This document shows, one piece after another, positions 24,265 to 32,672 of a DNA stretch of 64,000 bases. Position numbers and translations under genes: made by a program. Under the pieces are notes generated by a model. It saw nothing but the letters and a program-made list of their open reading frames with translations, had not been told where the DNA came from and did no database searches. How positions within the stretch are numbered: position 1 is the first letter of the stretch; each line of letters starts with the position of its first letter. The stretch lies in the NCBI RefSeq assembly GCF_008642275.1, contig NZ_CP029189.1, forward strand, positions 558,001-622,000, read 5' to 3'. This DNA comes from Streptomyces venezuelae (lineage in GTDB: Bacteria; Actinomycetota; Actinomycetes; Streptomycetales; Streptomycetaceae).

Positions 24265-26646
24265 CTACTTCCGCATGACGGTCGGCTCGTGGCGGCGCAG
24301 CAGCCGGGCGACCAGCACGCCGAACAGCACGGACAGGACGACGAGCATGCCCATTTCGAGGAGCCACAGGTGGGCCTCGTGGTCGAACAGCGGGTCCTGG
24401 GTGATCTTGCCGGGCACGATCGCGCCTAGGTCGATGGTGCCCGCCATCGCTCCCATGGCCCACCGGGCCGGCACGAACCACGCCAGCTGTTCGATGACGG
24501 GGACGCCGGTGAGTTTCAGCAGGGAACCGCAGAAGACGACCTGGACGATCGTGAGGAGGACCAGCAGCGGCATGGTGACCTCCTCCTTGGCCACCAGGGC
24601 GGAGATCAGCAGGCCGAGCACCATCGCCGTGAGGGACAGCAGGGCGACGGCGAGGGTGATCTCGATGAGCGGTGGCATGAAGAGGCCGCGGCCGCCCGGC
24701 GCGTTGATGGTGACGCCCGCGAGGCCGACGAGGGTGAGGACCACGGCCTGGGCGACGGTGATCGCGCCGAGGACCACGATCTTGGACATCAGGTAGGCCG
24801 ACCGGGACAGGCCGACGGAACGCTCCCGCTGGTAGATGACGCGTTCCTTGACGAGTTCGCGCACCGCGTTGGCGGCGCCGATCAGGACTCCGCCCACGCA
24901 CAGGATGAACAGGGCGTTCAGGGCCGTCTCGGCGTTGAGGGTGTTACCGGCCAGTGCGCGGGTCATGGCGCCCATGACGAAGGGCAGCGCGACCATGATG
25001 ACCAGGAAGGTGCGGTCGGACCTGAGCACGGCAGCGTACCGGCGGATCAGGGTGGAGAGCTGGGAGCCCCAGCTCTGGGCCTTGGGCGGTGGCTGCGGCG
25101 GATGGCCGGAGGCATATGCGGCCTGTGCCGCGAGCGGGGCCCGGCCGGCGGCGACGTCGACGTGGCGGCGGTGCAGCGGCGAGGCCCGGTACTCCCCGGC
25201 CCAGTCGCGCTCCCGCTGGTTCTCGAAGGCTTCGAAGGCCTCGGGCCACTGCTCGAAGCCGAAGAAGTCGAGGGCCTCGCCGGGCGGGCCGTAGTAGGCG
25301 ATGCGTCCGCCGGGCGCGAGGACGAGGAGACGGTCGCAGCCTTCGAGGTTGAGCACGCTGTGGGTGACGACGATGACCGTGCGGCCGTCGTCGGCGAGGT
25401 CGCGCAGCGTGTTCATCACCGAGCGGTCCATGCCGGGGTCGAGTCCGGAGGTGGGCTCGTCGAGGAAGAGCAGGGAGGGTTTGGTGAGCAGTTCCAGGGC
25501 GACGGAGACGCGTTTGCGCTGGCCGCCGGAGAGGCTGTGGATGGGCTGGTCGGCACGCTGTTCGAGGCCGAGTTCGGCGATCACCTCGTCGACCCGGGCC
25601 CGGCGTTCGGCCTGGGCGGTGTCCTGCGGGAAGCGCAGTTCGGCGGCGTAGGTGAGGGCGCGCCGGACGGTGAGCTGGGAGTGCAGGATGTCGTCCTGCG
25701 GGACGAGGCCGATGCGGCTGCGCAGTTCGGCGTAGTCGCGGTAGAGGTCGCGGCCGTCGTACAGGACGGTGCCCTGGTCGGCGGGGCGCAGGCCGGTCAG
25801 GGCGCCGAGGAGGGTGGACTTGCCGGCTCCGCTGGGGCCCACGACGGCGAGCAGGCATTTGGCGCCGACCGGGAAGGAGACCTGGTCGAGGAGGGTCTTG
25901 CGGCCGCGGTCGACGGCGACGGTGAGGCCCTGGACGTCGAGGGAGACCTCTCCGGTGTCCACGTATTCCTGGAGCTGGTCGCCGACGAGGCAGAAGACGG
26001 AGTGGCCGATGCCGACGAGGTCGCCCTCGGTGACGGGGGTGGCCCGGGTCACGGCTGCGCCGTTGAGGTAGGTGCCGTTGTGGCTGCCGAGGTCGACGAT
26101 CTCGTAGCTGCCGTCGGCGAGGGCGTTCAGCTCGGCGTGCCGGCGGGACACGGTGAGGTCGTCGACGACGAGGTCGCTGTCGGGGGCGCGGCCGATCCGG
26201 ACGGCGGTGCGGACGGGCAGCGGACGGACGGTCGTCGGCTGCCGGAAGGTACCGGTCATGGCCGGGTTGGCGACGTGCGAGGGGCGGCCGGTGCCGGGCG
26301 CGGGGGGTGGTGCGGGCGTGGGCGGCGCGGGGCCGACGACGGCGGCGCGCGGCCCGTCGTCGACGCTGCCGAAGCGCAGTTCGGTGCCGACGCCGACGCT
26401 CCACTCGTGGACGCGGTGGCCGTCGGCGTAGGTGCCGTTGGTGCTGCCCTCGTCCTCCAGCGTCCAGTGGTCGCCGTCGGGGCGCAGGATCGCGTGGTGC
26501 CAGGAGACTCGGGCGTCGTCGAGGCAGATCTCGCAGAGGGGGTCCCGACCGACGTGGTAGATCCGGTCGGGATCCATCTCGGTGGCGCCCCAGTCGGTCA
26601 CCAGGACGAGCTGGGGCGCGGTCGGCACACCGGGGCGCTGGACCAT
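24265..26646 (-). CDS. ABC transporter (ABCG-type) with two N-terminal FHA domains
   Basis: 793 residues. FHA domain 1 at about 25-95 (VGRDPLCEICLDDARVSWHH, then STNGTY) and FHA domain 2 at about 145-215 (IGRAPDSDLVVDDLTVSRRH, then SHNGTYLNG) bind phosphothreonine. The ATPase follows at about 235-480, with Walker A GPSGAGKS at 270-277, signature LSGGQRKR and Walker B LLFLDEPTSG. Six helices at 560-790 form an ABCG/ABC2-type exporter half. Such FHA-ABC proteins resemble Mycobacterium Rv1747, whose FHA domains read kinase-made phosphothreonine. The neighbouring kinase is the likely writer. Cargo unknown. Confidence 0.93.
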   Translation of the reverse strand: MVQRPGVPTAPQLVLVTDWGATEMDPDRIYHVGRDPLCEICLDDARVSWHHAILRPDGDHWTLEDEGSTNGTYADGHRVHEWSVGVGTELRFGSVDDGPRAAVVGPAPPTPAPPPAPGTGRPSHVANPAMTGTFRQPTTVRPLPVRTAVRIGRAPDSDLVVDDLTVSRRHAELNALADGSYEIVDLGSHNGTYLNGAAVTRATPVTEGDLVGIGHSVFCLVGDQLQEYVDTGEVSLDVQGLTVAVDRGRKTLLDQVSFPVGAKCLLAVVGPSGAGKSTLLGALTGLRPADQGTVLYDGRDLYRDYAELRSRIGLVPQDDILHSQLTVRRALTYAAELRFPQDTAQAERRARVDEVIAELGLEQRADQPIHSLSGGQRKRVSVALELLTKPSLLFLDEPTSGLDPGMDRSVMNTLRDLADDGRTVIVVTHSVLNLEGCDRLLVLAPGGRIAYYGPPGEALDFFGFEQWPEAFEAFENQRERDWAGEYRASPLHRRHVDVAAGRAPLAAQAAYASGHPPQPPPKAQSWGSQLSTLIRRYAAVLRSDRTFLVIMVALPFVMGAMTRALAGNTLNAETALNALFILCVGGVLIGAANAVRELVKERVIYQRERSVGLSRSAYLMSKIVVLGAITVAQAVVLTLVGLAGVTINAPGGRGLFMPPLIEITLAVALLSLTAMVLGLLISALVAKEEVTMPLLVLLTIVQVVFCGSLLKLTGVPVIEQLAWFVPARWAMGAMAGTIDLGAIVPGKITQDPLFDHEAHLWLLEMGMLVVLSVLFGVLVARLLRRHEPTVMRK

Positions 26647-26725
26647 GACCAGATTTTCCCACGATCCCGAAGGTCCGGCACCGGTCGGACATCGTCGCAG
26701 GTCAGAGCCCTCTTATGGGTAATGA

Positions 26726-26740
26726 CAACGGTCCCCGTTG
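26726..26740. promoter_or_regulatory. Dyad upstream of the CDF transporter gene
   Basis: CAACG-GTCCC-CGTTG is an inverted repeat with 5-bp arms, about 85 bp before the cation transporter start. It is embedded in GGTAATGACAACGGTCCCCG. It could be an operator for a metal sensor, but it does not clearly match the Streptomyces Zur box as I know it, so the assignment is tentative. Confidence 0.35.
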
Positions 26741-26825
26741 CAGCCTTTGCCGATCCCGCCGGGGTGCGCTTCACTTCACGCGACGGACCCGAACATGCGG
26801 GCGCCGTGAGGAGACGGGGGACGCC

Positions 26826-27887
26826 ATGAGCGGGCACGACCAGGCGCACGACGGCCACGGGCACGGCGGGCACGGCGACGGGTCCGCGGGCCACGGCCAC
26901 AGCCACAGCCACAGCCACGGTCCCGGAGGGCACAGCCACGGCGTGGCGGCGGATGCCGACCGGCGCTGGCTGGCGATCGCGCTGGCCCTGATCGGCGGGT
27001 TCATGGCCGTCGAGGTGGTCATCGGCGTCATGGCCAACTCGCTGGCCCTGATCTCCGACGCGGCCCACATGCTGACCGACGCGGTCTCGATCGTCCTGGC
27101 GCTGATCGCCATGCGGCTGGCCGCGCGCCCCGCCCGCGGCGGCTTCACGTACGGCCTCAAGCGGGCGGAGATACTCTCCGCGCAGGCGAACGGGCTGACG
27201 CTGATCCTGCTGGCGGTCTGGCTGGCGTACGAGGCGGTGCGGCGGCTGGCGGACCCGCCGCCGGTGGAGGGCGGGCTGGTCGTGGTGACGGCGCTCGCGG
27301 GCATCGCCGTCAACGTGGCCGCGGCCTGGTGCATCTCCCGGGCGAACCGTTCCACGCTCGTCGTCGAGGGCGCCTACCAGCACATCCTGAACGACCTCTT
27401 CGCCTTCATCGGCACCGCGGTCGCCGGTCTGATCGTACTGACCACCGGTTTCCGGCAGGCGGACGCGATCGCCACGCTGGTCGTGGTGGTGCTGATGCTC
27501 AAGGCGGGGTACGGGCTGGTCCGTGAGTCCGGCCGGATCCTCCTGGAGGCCGCCCCGGCCCATGTGGACCCGGACGCGGTCGGCGACCGCCTGGTCGGGC
27601 ACCCGCCCGTCACCGAGGTGCACGACCTGCACATCTGGACGATCACCTCGGGGCAGGCGGCCCTCTCCGCGCACGTGCTGGTGGAGCCCGCGGGCGACTG
27701 CCACGCGGTCCGCCGGGACCTGGAGCGGCTGCTCGCCAAGGAGTACGGGATCACGCACACCACCCTCCAGGTCGACCACGCGCAGGACTCGCTGCTCACG
27801 GTCGGCCGCGCGGGCGGAGGGCCTTCCGACGCGCACTGCGCCGAAGCGCACGGCCCGGTCCACCGGCAGGGCCCGCACGACCACTGA
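26826..27887 (+). CDS. Cation diffusion facilitator (zinc/cadmium-type) exporter
   Basis: 353 residues. The His-rich N-terminus (repeated GHG, HSHSHSHG) is a metal-binding tail. Six helices follow with the CDF metal site: LISDAAHMLTDAVSIVLALI (HxxxD) and AYQHILNDLFAFIG. The cytoplasmic C-terminal domain has VHDLHIWTITSGQAALSAHV. This is the CzcD/ZitB type, likely exporting zinc. ATG at 26826 is chosen because of a good GGGGGA ribosome-binding site. It is divergent from the FHA transporter. Confidence 0.93.
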   Translation: MSGHDQAHDGHGHGGHGDGSAGHGHSHSHSHGPGGHSHGVAADADRRWLAIALALIGGFMAVEVVIGVMANSLALISDAAHMLTDAVSIVLALIAMRLAARPARGGFTYGLKRAEILSAQANGLTLILLAVWLAYEAVRRLADPPPVEGGLVVVTALAGIAVNVAAAWCISRANRSTLVVEGAYQHILNDLFAFIGTAVAGLIVLTTGFRQADAIATLVVVVLMLKAGYGLVRESGRILLEAAPAHVDPDAVGDRLVGHPPVTEVHDLHIWTITSGQAALSAHVLVEPAGDCHAVRRDLERLLAKEYGITHTTLQVDHAQDSLLTVGRAGGGPSDAHCAEAHGPVHRQGPHDH

Positions 27888-27932
27888 CGGCACATCGCGT
27901 ACGCGCACCACTGGGCCGGGTGCGTACGGGGC

Positions 27933-28424
27933 ATGGATGTACCCATGACACACAAACGCAGTGCCGGGCTGCTCCTCTTCCGGCGGACCGGTACGGAGCC
28001 GGGGTCCGGTGTCGAGGTACTCCTCGGACACATGGGCGGACCGCTCTGGGCCGGTCGGCTGACCGGTGACTGGGCCATCCCCAAGGGTGAATACGGACCG
28101 GAGGAGACTCCGAGGGACGCCGCCCGCCGCGAGTTCACCGAGGAGATCGGGCTGCCGCCGCCGGAGGGCGCGTACCTTCCGCTGGGCGACGTGCGTCTGA
28201 CCAGCGGAAAGCTGGTGACCATCTGGGCGGTGGAGGCGGATCTCGACCCCGCGCTGATGGTTCCCGGGACCTTCTCGATGGAGTGGCCTCCGCACTCGGG
28301 AAACGTACAGGAGTTCCCCGAGCTGGACCGGGTGGCCTGGTTTGCTCCACCACTGGCGCAAAACGCGCTGATGCCTTCCCAACTCCCCTTTCTGGAAAGA
28401 CTGTTGGAGCTCCTGAAGGCTTGA
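27933..28424 (+). CDS. NUDIX hydrolase
   Basis: 163 residues. The NUDIX box spans residues 52-74: G, five residues, E58, seven residues, REFTEEIGL. A substrate-side stretch LGDVRLTSGKLVTIWAVE follows. Substrates of this family are nucleoside diphosphates linked to another group; specificity is not predictable here. An alternative start at the ATG at 27945 (MTHKRSAG) would remove four residues. It lies 45 bp before the Tm-1-like gene's start, on the same strand. Confidence 0.88.
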   Translation: MDVPMTHKRSAGLLLFRRTGTEPGSGVEVLLGHMGGPLWAGRLTGDWAIPKGEYGPEETPRDAARREFTEEIGLPPPEGAYLPLGDVRLTSGKLVTIWAVEADLDPALMVPGTFSMEWPPHSGNVQEFPELDRVAWFAPPLAQNALMPSQLPFLERLLELLKA

Positions 28425-28468
28425 CCCTGGTTTGACCCACACTTGCACTTGCCAACACCCTTACCTGC

Positions 28469-29737
28469 ATGGACATTGCACACATGACGAGCGTCGTGCT
28501 GGTGGGGACCTTGGACACCAAGGGTGTGGAGTACGGCTGGCTGCGCGAGGGGCTGCTGCGCGCCGGGGTCGAAGTGGTACTGGTCGACACGGGCATCATG
28601 GGCGAACCCCGGGTACCCGCCGACGTACCGCGCGACGCGGTGGCCCGGGCCGCCGGTACGGAACTGTCGGAACTGCGCAGTGCCGCCGACCGGGGTGCGG
28701 CCGTGACCACCATGGCGGGGGGCGCGGAGGCGACCCTCTTACGCCTGCACGCCGAGGGCAGGCTGCACGGGGTGCTCGCCATCGGCGGGAGCGGCGGCAC
28801 CTCCATCGCCACCCGGGCCATGCGCGCCCTGCCACTGGGCGTACCGAAACTGATGGTCTCGTCCATGGCGTCCGGGGACGTCCGCCCCTACGTGGGCTCC
28901 TCGGACATCACGATGATGTACAGCGTGGTGGACGTCGCGGGGATCAACAGCATCTCCGCACCGGTCCTGGCGAACGCCGTGGCGGCGATCACCGGGATGG
29001 CCCGGGCCTACGCCCGCACCTGCGCGGAGGGCCGTCGGCCCCGGCTGGGCGCGGGCGGCCGTCCCCTGGTCGCGGCGAGCATGGCGGGCGTGACCACGGC
29101 CGGGGTGGACGCGGCGCGCGAGCGGCTGACGGAGCTCGGCTACGAGGTGCTGGTCTTCCACGTCAGTGGCACCGGCGGCCGCACCCTGGAGACCCTGGCC
29201 GGCCAGGGGGTCTTCGCGGGCGTCCTCGACCTCACCCTCAGCGAGCTCGCCGACGACCTGTGCGGGGGGATCCTCACCGCGGGTCCGGACCGGCTCAGCG
29301 CGGCCGGGCGGGCCGGGATCCCGCAGGTGGTGAGCCTGGGGGCGCTGGACATGGTGAAGTTCGGCCCGCTGGAGAGCCTGCCCCGGCGGGTCCGCGACCG
29401 GGGCGTCCACGTCCACAATCCGTCCATCACGGTGACCCGTACGACCGCGGCCGAATGCGCGGAGCTGGGCCGCCGGGTCGCCGCGAAGCTGCGCGCGGCG
29501 AACGGCCCCACGGCGGTGTGCGTCCCGCTCCGTGGACTGTCCACGCTCGGCGCGCCGGGCGGGCCTTACCATGACGCCGACGCGGACCGGGCCTTGTTCT
29601 CGGCGCTGCGCGAGGGTCTGCGGGGCAGTGCCACGAGGCTCTACGACTACGACACGCACATCAACGATCCGGCCTTCGGCCGGGCGGCGGCCGACCGGCT
29701 GCACGCCATGATCGGCGCCATGTCGGCCGCGGCCTGA
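28469..29737 (+). CDS. Tm-1-like ATP-binding domain protein (UPF0261)
   Basis: 422 residues. The N-terminal half begins VVLVGTLDTKGVEYGWLREG and contains GVLAIGGSGGTSIATRAMRA, the ATP-binding region in the plant Tm-1 virus-resistance protein. The C-terminal half follows after AGRPLVAASMAG-type spacing, with LDMVKFGPLESLP and HNPSITVTRTTAAEC. It belongs to the UPF0261/Tm-1 family, found also in bacteria and fungi, biochemical role unclear. Leu91 is encoded by TTA (28739-28741), so it should be bldA-dependent. Confidence 0.9.
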   Translation: MDIAHMTSVVLVGTLDTKGVEYGWLREGLLRAGVEVVLVDTGIMGEPRVPADVPRDAVARAAGTELSELRSAADRGAAVTTMAGGAEATLLRLHAEGRLHGVLAIGGSGGTSIATRAMRALPLGVPKLMVSSMASGDVRPYVGSSDITMMYSVVDVAGINSISAPVLANAVAAITGMARAYARTCAEGRRPRLGAGGRPLVAASMAGVTTAGVDAARERLTELGYEVLVFHVSGTGGRTLETLAGQGVFAGVLDLTLSELADDLCGGILTAGPDRLSAAGRAGIPQVVSLGALDMVKFGPLESLPRRVRDRGVHVHNPSITVTRTTAAECAELGRRVAAKLRAANGPTAVCVPLRGLSTLGAPGGPYHDADADRALFSALREGLRGSATRLYDYDTHINDPAFGRAAADRLHAMIGAMSAAA

Positions 29738-29882
29738 CCGGTCCGCCGTGGTTGGGAACCGGCCACGGCGGAAACCACGTCCCATGGGGCGTCCGGTCCG
29801 GGGAGGGCCGGTGGAGGCCGGTCCGCCGACCGGTCTTCCCAGCGATGCGGCGAGACCGGACGGCAGGCAGGGGGCAGGAACG

Positions 29883-31508
29883 ATGAAGGACACGCGGGCG
29901 GCATGGTCGGTCCCCGGTTACACCGAGGTCCGTGAGCTCGGTTCGGGCGGCAGCGGCCGCGTGGTGCTCGCCGTCCACGACGGCACGGGCACCCCGGTCG
30001 CGGTGAAGTACCTCAGCGACCGGCTGCGCCGGGATCCCGCGTTCGTCGGCGAGTTCCGGGCCGAGGCCCGCCTCCTGGGCGGGCTGGAGACCCCGTACGT
30101 GGTCAGGCTGTACGAGTACGTGGAGGCGTCCGGCGGCGCGGCCATCGTCATGGAACTGGTGGACGGCATCTCCCTGCGCGCGCTGCTGAAGCAGTCCGGG
30201 CGGGCGGATGCCGAGGCCGCGCTGGTGGTCCTCAAGGGTTCCCTGCTGGGGCTCGCGGCGGCGCACCGGGCGGGCGTCGTCCACCGGGACTACAAGCCGG
30301 AGAACGTGCTGGTCGCACCGGACGGCTCGTCGAAGCTGGTGGACTTCGGGATCGCGGCGAACCGGGGCAGCACACCCGGCGTGGCCGGAACCCCCGCCTA
30401 CATGGCGCCCGAGCAGTGGCAGGGCCGGCCGGCCTCGCCCGCGGCCGACGTGTACGCGGCGACGGCCACCTTCTTCGAGTGCCTCACCGGCCGCAAGCCC
30501 TACGACGGGGAGAACTTCGCCGAGCTGGCCGTCCAGCACATCGAGGCGCCGGTACCGGAGACCGAGGCGCCCGAACCCGTACGTCCGCTGATCCGGCGCG
30601 GCCTCGCGAAGGCGCCCGAGCAGCGGCCGGAGAACGCCGAGGCGTTCGTGGCCGAGCTGGAGGGCGTGGCGCTGGCCGCGTACGGGCCCGGGTGGGAGGA
30701 GCGCGGGCAGCGGAAGCTGGCGGCGCTGGCCGCCCTGCTGCCACTGCTGTTCCCCTCGGCGGGCGGCCCGGCGGCGGGAACCACGGCGTTCGCCACGACC
30801 ACGGTGCCCAGTGGTTCCGGCTGGGCGCCGGGGCGCCGCGGATGGCTCGCGGCGGGTGTGTCGCTGGTGCTGGGGACCGTACTCGTCCTGACGACGGACG
30901 CGATCGGGGCGGCCCCGGACGCGGCTTCGGCGGTGAGTGCCTTCGCCACGACGAGCGCGGCGCCGCCCGGCTCGGCCTCGCCGAGCCCGAGTCCGGTGGA
31001 CTCCGCCTCCCCTTCGCCGACTCCGAGCCCCTCGGCGTCGGCGAGCCCCTCGCCGTCCGCGTCCGTGTCCGCGTCCACGTCTCCCACGGCCTCTCCGTCG
31101 TGGTCGACGAGTCCGACCCCGAAGCCGACCGTGAGCTGGCCGCCCACACCGACCCCGACACCGACGCCCACACCGACGCTGAAGGTCTCGGACGTCGCCG
31201 TGTCGCTCAGGACCGGGGTCTACCGGGGCGACGCGACCATCTCGGTCGCCACCGAGGGCACCGGTTCGGTGACCGTGACGGTGGAGTGGTTCCTGGGCAG
31301 GACACAGGGCTCCTACTCCGTCCGCGACGGCATGGAGTCGTTCGAGATGCAGGCGGGCTCGGCGCCCAGGACCCTGTCCCACCCCTTCACCAAGGGCAAC
31401 GGCTGCTACGGCGGGGTCCGCGTCACCACCAGGCCCACCGCCGGGAACAAGTCCGCGTCGGCCTCGCAGTACCTGCTGCGCTGCACGGAGCAGGAGGTGC
31501 CCCGATGA
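29883..31508 (+). CDS. Receptor-type serine/threonine protein kinase
   Basis: 541 residues from the ATG at 29883. The kinase domain is at about 13-275: Gly loop LGSGGSGRVVLAV, Lys42 in VAVKYL, HRDYKPEN with Asp136, DFG Asp154 and APEQWQG. HRDYKPEN has Tyr where Leu or Val is usual, which should still be active. A transmembrane helix at about 320-338 leads to a Ser/Pro/Thr-rich stalk (355-425) and an extracellular beta-sandwich-like domain of about 110 residues. That domain resembles the one in the next gene. The ATG of the next gene overlaps this stop (ATGA). Confidence 0.92.
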   Translation: MKDTRAAWSVPGYTEVRELGSGGSGRVVLAVHDGTGTPVAVKYLSDRLRRDPAFVGEFRAEARLLGGLETPYVVRLYEYVEASGGAAIVMELVDGISLRALLKQSGRADAEAALVVLKGSLLGLAAAHRAGVVHRDYKPENVLVAPDGSSKLVDFGIAANRGSTPGVAGTPAYMAPEQWQGRPASPAADVYAATATFFECLTGRKPYDGENFAELAVQHIEAPVPETEAPEPVRPLIRRGLAKAPEQRPENAEAFVAELEGVALAAYGPGWEERGQRKLAALAALLPLLFPSAGGPAAGTTAFATTTVPSGSGWAPGRRGWLAAGVSLVLGTVLVLTTDAIGAAPDAASAVSAFATTSAAPPGSASPSPSPVDSASPSPTPSPSASASPSPSASVSASTSPTASPSWSTSPTPKPTVSWPPTPTPTPTPTPTLKVSDVAVSLRTGVYRGDATISVATEGTGSVTVTVEWFLGRTQGSYSVRDGMESFEMQAGSAPRTLSHPFTKGNGCYGGVRVTTRPTAGNKSASASQYLLRCTEQEVPR

Positions 31509-32206
31509 GCGGTCCCAGCTCCCCCGAGGGCGACGACTACAGCGCCACCGTCCTCGGCAGTCACTGGTTCAGCGGCCCGCCGGCCGACGGCGAGGCCGTG
31601 ACCGCGGTCCAGCCGACGGACCCGGGCGAGGCCGTGACCAAGGTCCAGGCGACGCCTCCGGGTGGGTCCGTGACCGTGGTCCAGCCGGTGGCCCCCGACC
31701 GGGTCGAGGGTTCCGTGCTCCGGTTCGGGCCCGGGGTCACCGCGGCCATGCCCGCGCCGTTCCCCGTCGACGCCTCGGGGGCCTTCGCGCCACCGCGCGG
31801 GCGCCGCCGGCTGGCCGGGCTGCGGCGGTACGCCCTCGCGGCGCTCGTCCTGGCCGGGGTCCTCGCGTACCTCGGGTGGCAGCGGCTGGGGCCCGGCATC
31901 GAGGTCCGGGACGTGGCCGTGAGCACCGATCCCGCAGGCCCGGCCTGTGACGCGGCGGCCGATGTGGTGGCCGTCGTGGCGACCAACGGGCGCCCGGGCA
32001 TCCTCACCTACCGGTGGGTGCGCAGTGACGGCACCCGGTCCGAGCGGCTGACCGAACGGGTGCCGCGCGGACAGCGGGAGGCGCGGCTGCACCTGCTGTG
32101 GACCTTCCAGGGCAAGGGAAGCTACCCGGCGAAGGCGGAGCTGCAGCTGATGTCGCCCGGGCAGCGCACGGCCGCGGTGGACTTCACGTACAGCTGCGCC
32201 CGCTAG
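31505..32206 (+). CDS. Single-pass membrane partner of the adjacent kinase
   Basis: 233 residues; start overlaps the kinase stop, so it is translationally coupled. The cytoplasmic part (1-100) contains short repeats AVTAVQPT, AVTKVQAT and SVTVVQPV. One transmembrane helix spans about 107-126 (RRYALAALVLAGVLAYLGW). The outer domain (128-233) starts IEVRDVAVSTD and ends FTYSC; in the kinase the corresponding ends are LKVSDVAVSLR and YLLRC. The two outer domains look paralogous. I infer that the kinase phosphorylates the threonine repeats. Confidence 0.75.
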   Translation: MSGPSSPEGDDYSATVLGSHWFSGPPADGEAVTAVQPTDPGEAVTKVQATPPGGSVTVVQPVAPDRVEGSVLRFGPGVTAAMPAPFPVDASGAFAPPRGRRRLAGLRRYALAALVLAGVLAYLGWQRLGPGIEVRDVAVSTDPAGPACDAAADVVAVVATNGRPGILTYRWVRSDGTRSERLTERVPRGQREARLHLLWTFQGKGSYPAKAELQLMSPGQRTAAVDFTYSCAR

Positions 32207-32526
32207 ACGGCCTCACGCCTTCCGGGCAGCCGGATGACGGCGAGTCCGCCGTCGAGGTCGACCCGGGTACGCGGCGGTGCGCCGTCCTCCTCGTCGTCGC
32301 GCATGACCAGGGCGCTCTGCCGCTCCTTGAGCTCGTTCTGCTTGCCGGGCGAGAAGCTGGCGTGCAGCTGCTCGAAGCCGGTGGCGGACATCTGCCCCTG
32401 GCGGCCGTTCCAGCGCCAGGGCAGCAGCCCGGCGCGGCCCGCGCGGACCAGTGCCAGGTCGAGGAAGGCCATGGCGGTGAGCACCAGAGCCAGACCGGGA
32501 AGGGTCATGAAGACGACGAAGCCCAT
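32203..32526 (-). CDS. DUF6191 domain protein
   Basis: 107 residues. An N-terminal transmembrane helix (about 2-25, FVVFMTLPGLALVLTAMAFL) is followed by a basic stretch and the family core MSATGFEQLHASFSPGKQNE, then LKERQSALVMRDDEEDG. This matches the actinobacterial DUF6191 family, of unknown function. Its stop overlaps by 4 bp the end of the convergent membrane-partner gene. Confidence 0.8.
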   Translation of the reverse strand: MGFVVFMTLPGLALVLTAMAFLDLALVRAGRAGLLPWRWNGRQGQMSATGFEQLHASFSPGKQNELKERQSALVMRDDEEDGAPPRTRVDLDGGLAVIRLPGRREAV

Positions 32527-32578
32527 GCGGTGACGGTAGCCGAGCCGCCCTCCGGCGCGGTACCGGGTCCGCGCGGGG

Positions 32579-32613
32579 CGGTCCGCGGCCGCTCGGGGAG
32601 CGGCCGCGGACCG
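32579..32613. terminator. Strong hairpin between DUF6191 and the GNAT-AAA gene
   Basis: Perfect 16-bp arms, CGGTCCGCGGCCGCTC (32579-32594) and its complement (32598-32613), with a GGG loop. It lies downstream of the reverse-strand GNAT-AAA gene and upstream of the reverse-strand DUF6191 gene, so it probably terminates the former. No T-run is needed in this GC-rich genome. Confidence 0.75.
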
Positions 32614-32672
32614 TTCCTCGTTCCGTCCCCCGCCGCAACCGGGGGACGGACGTCAGGGGGCTCCGGCCGGGG

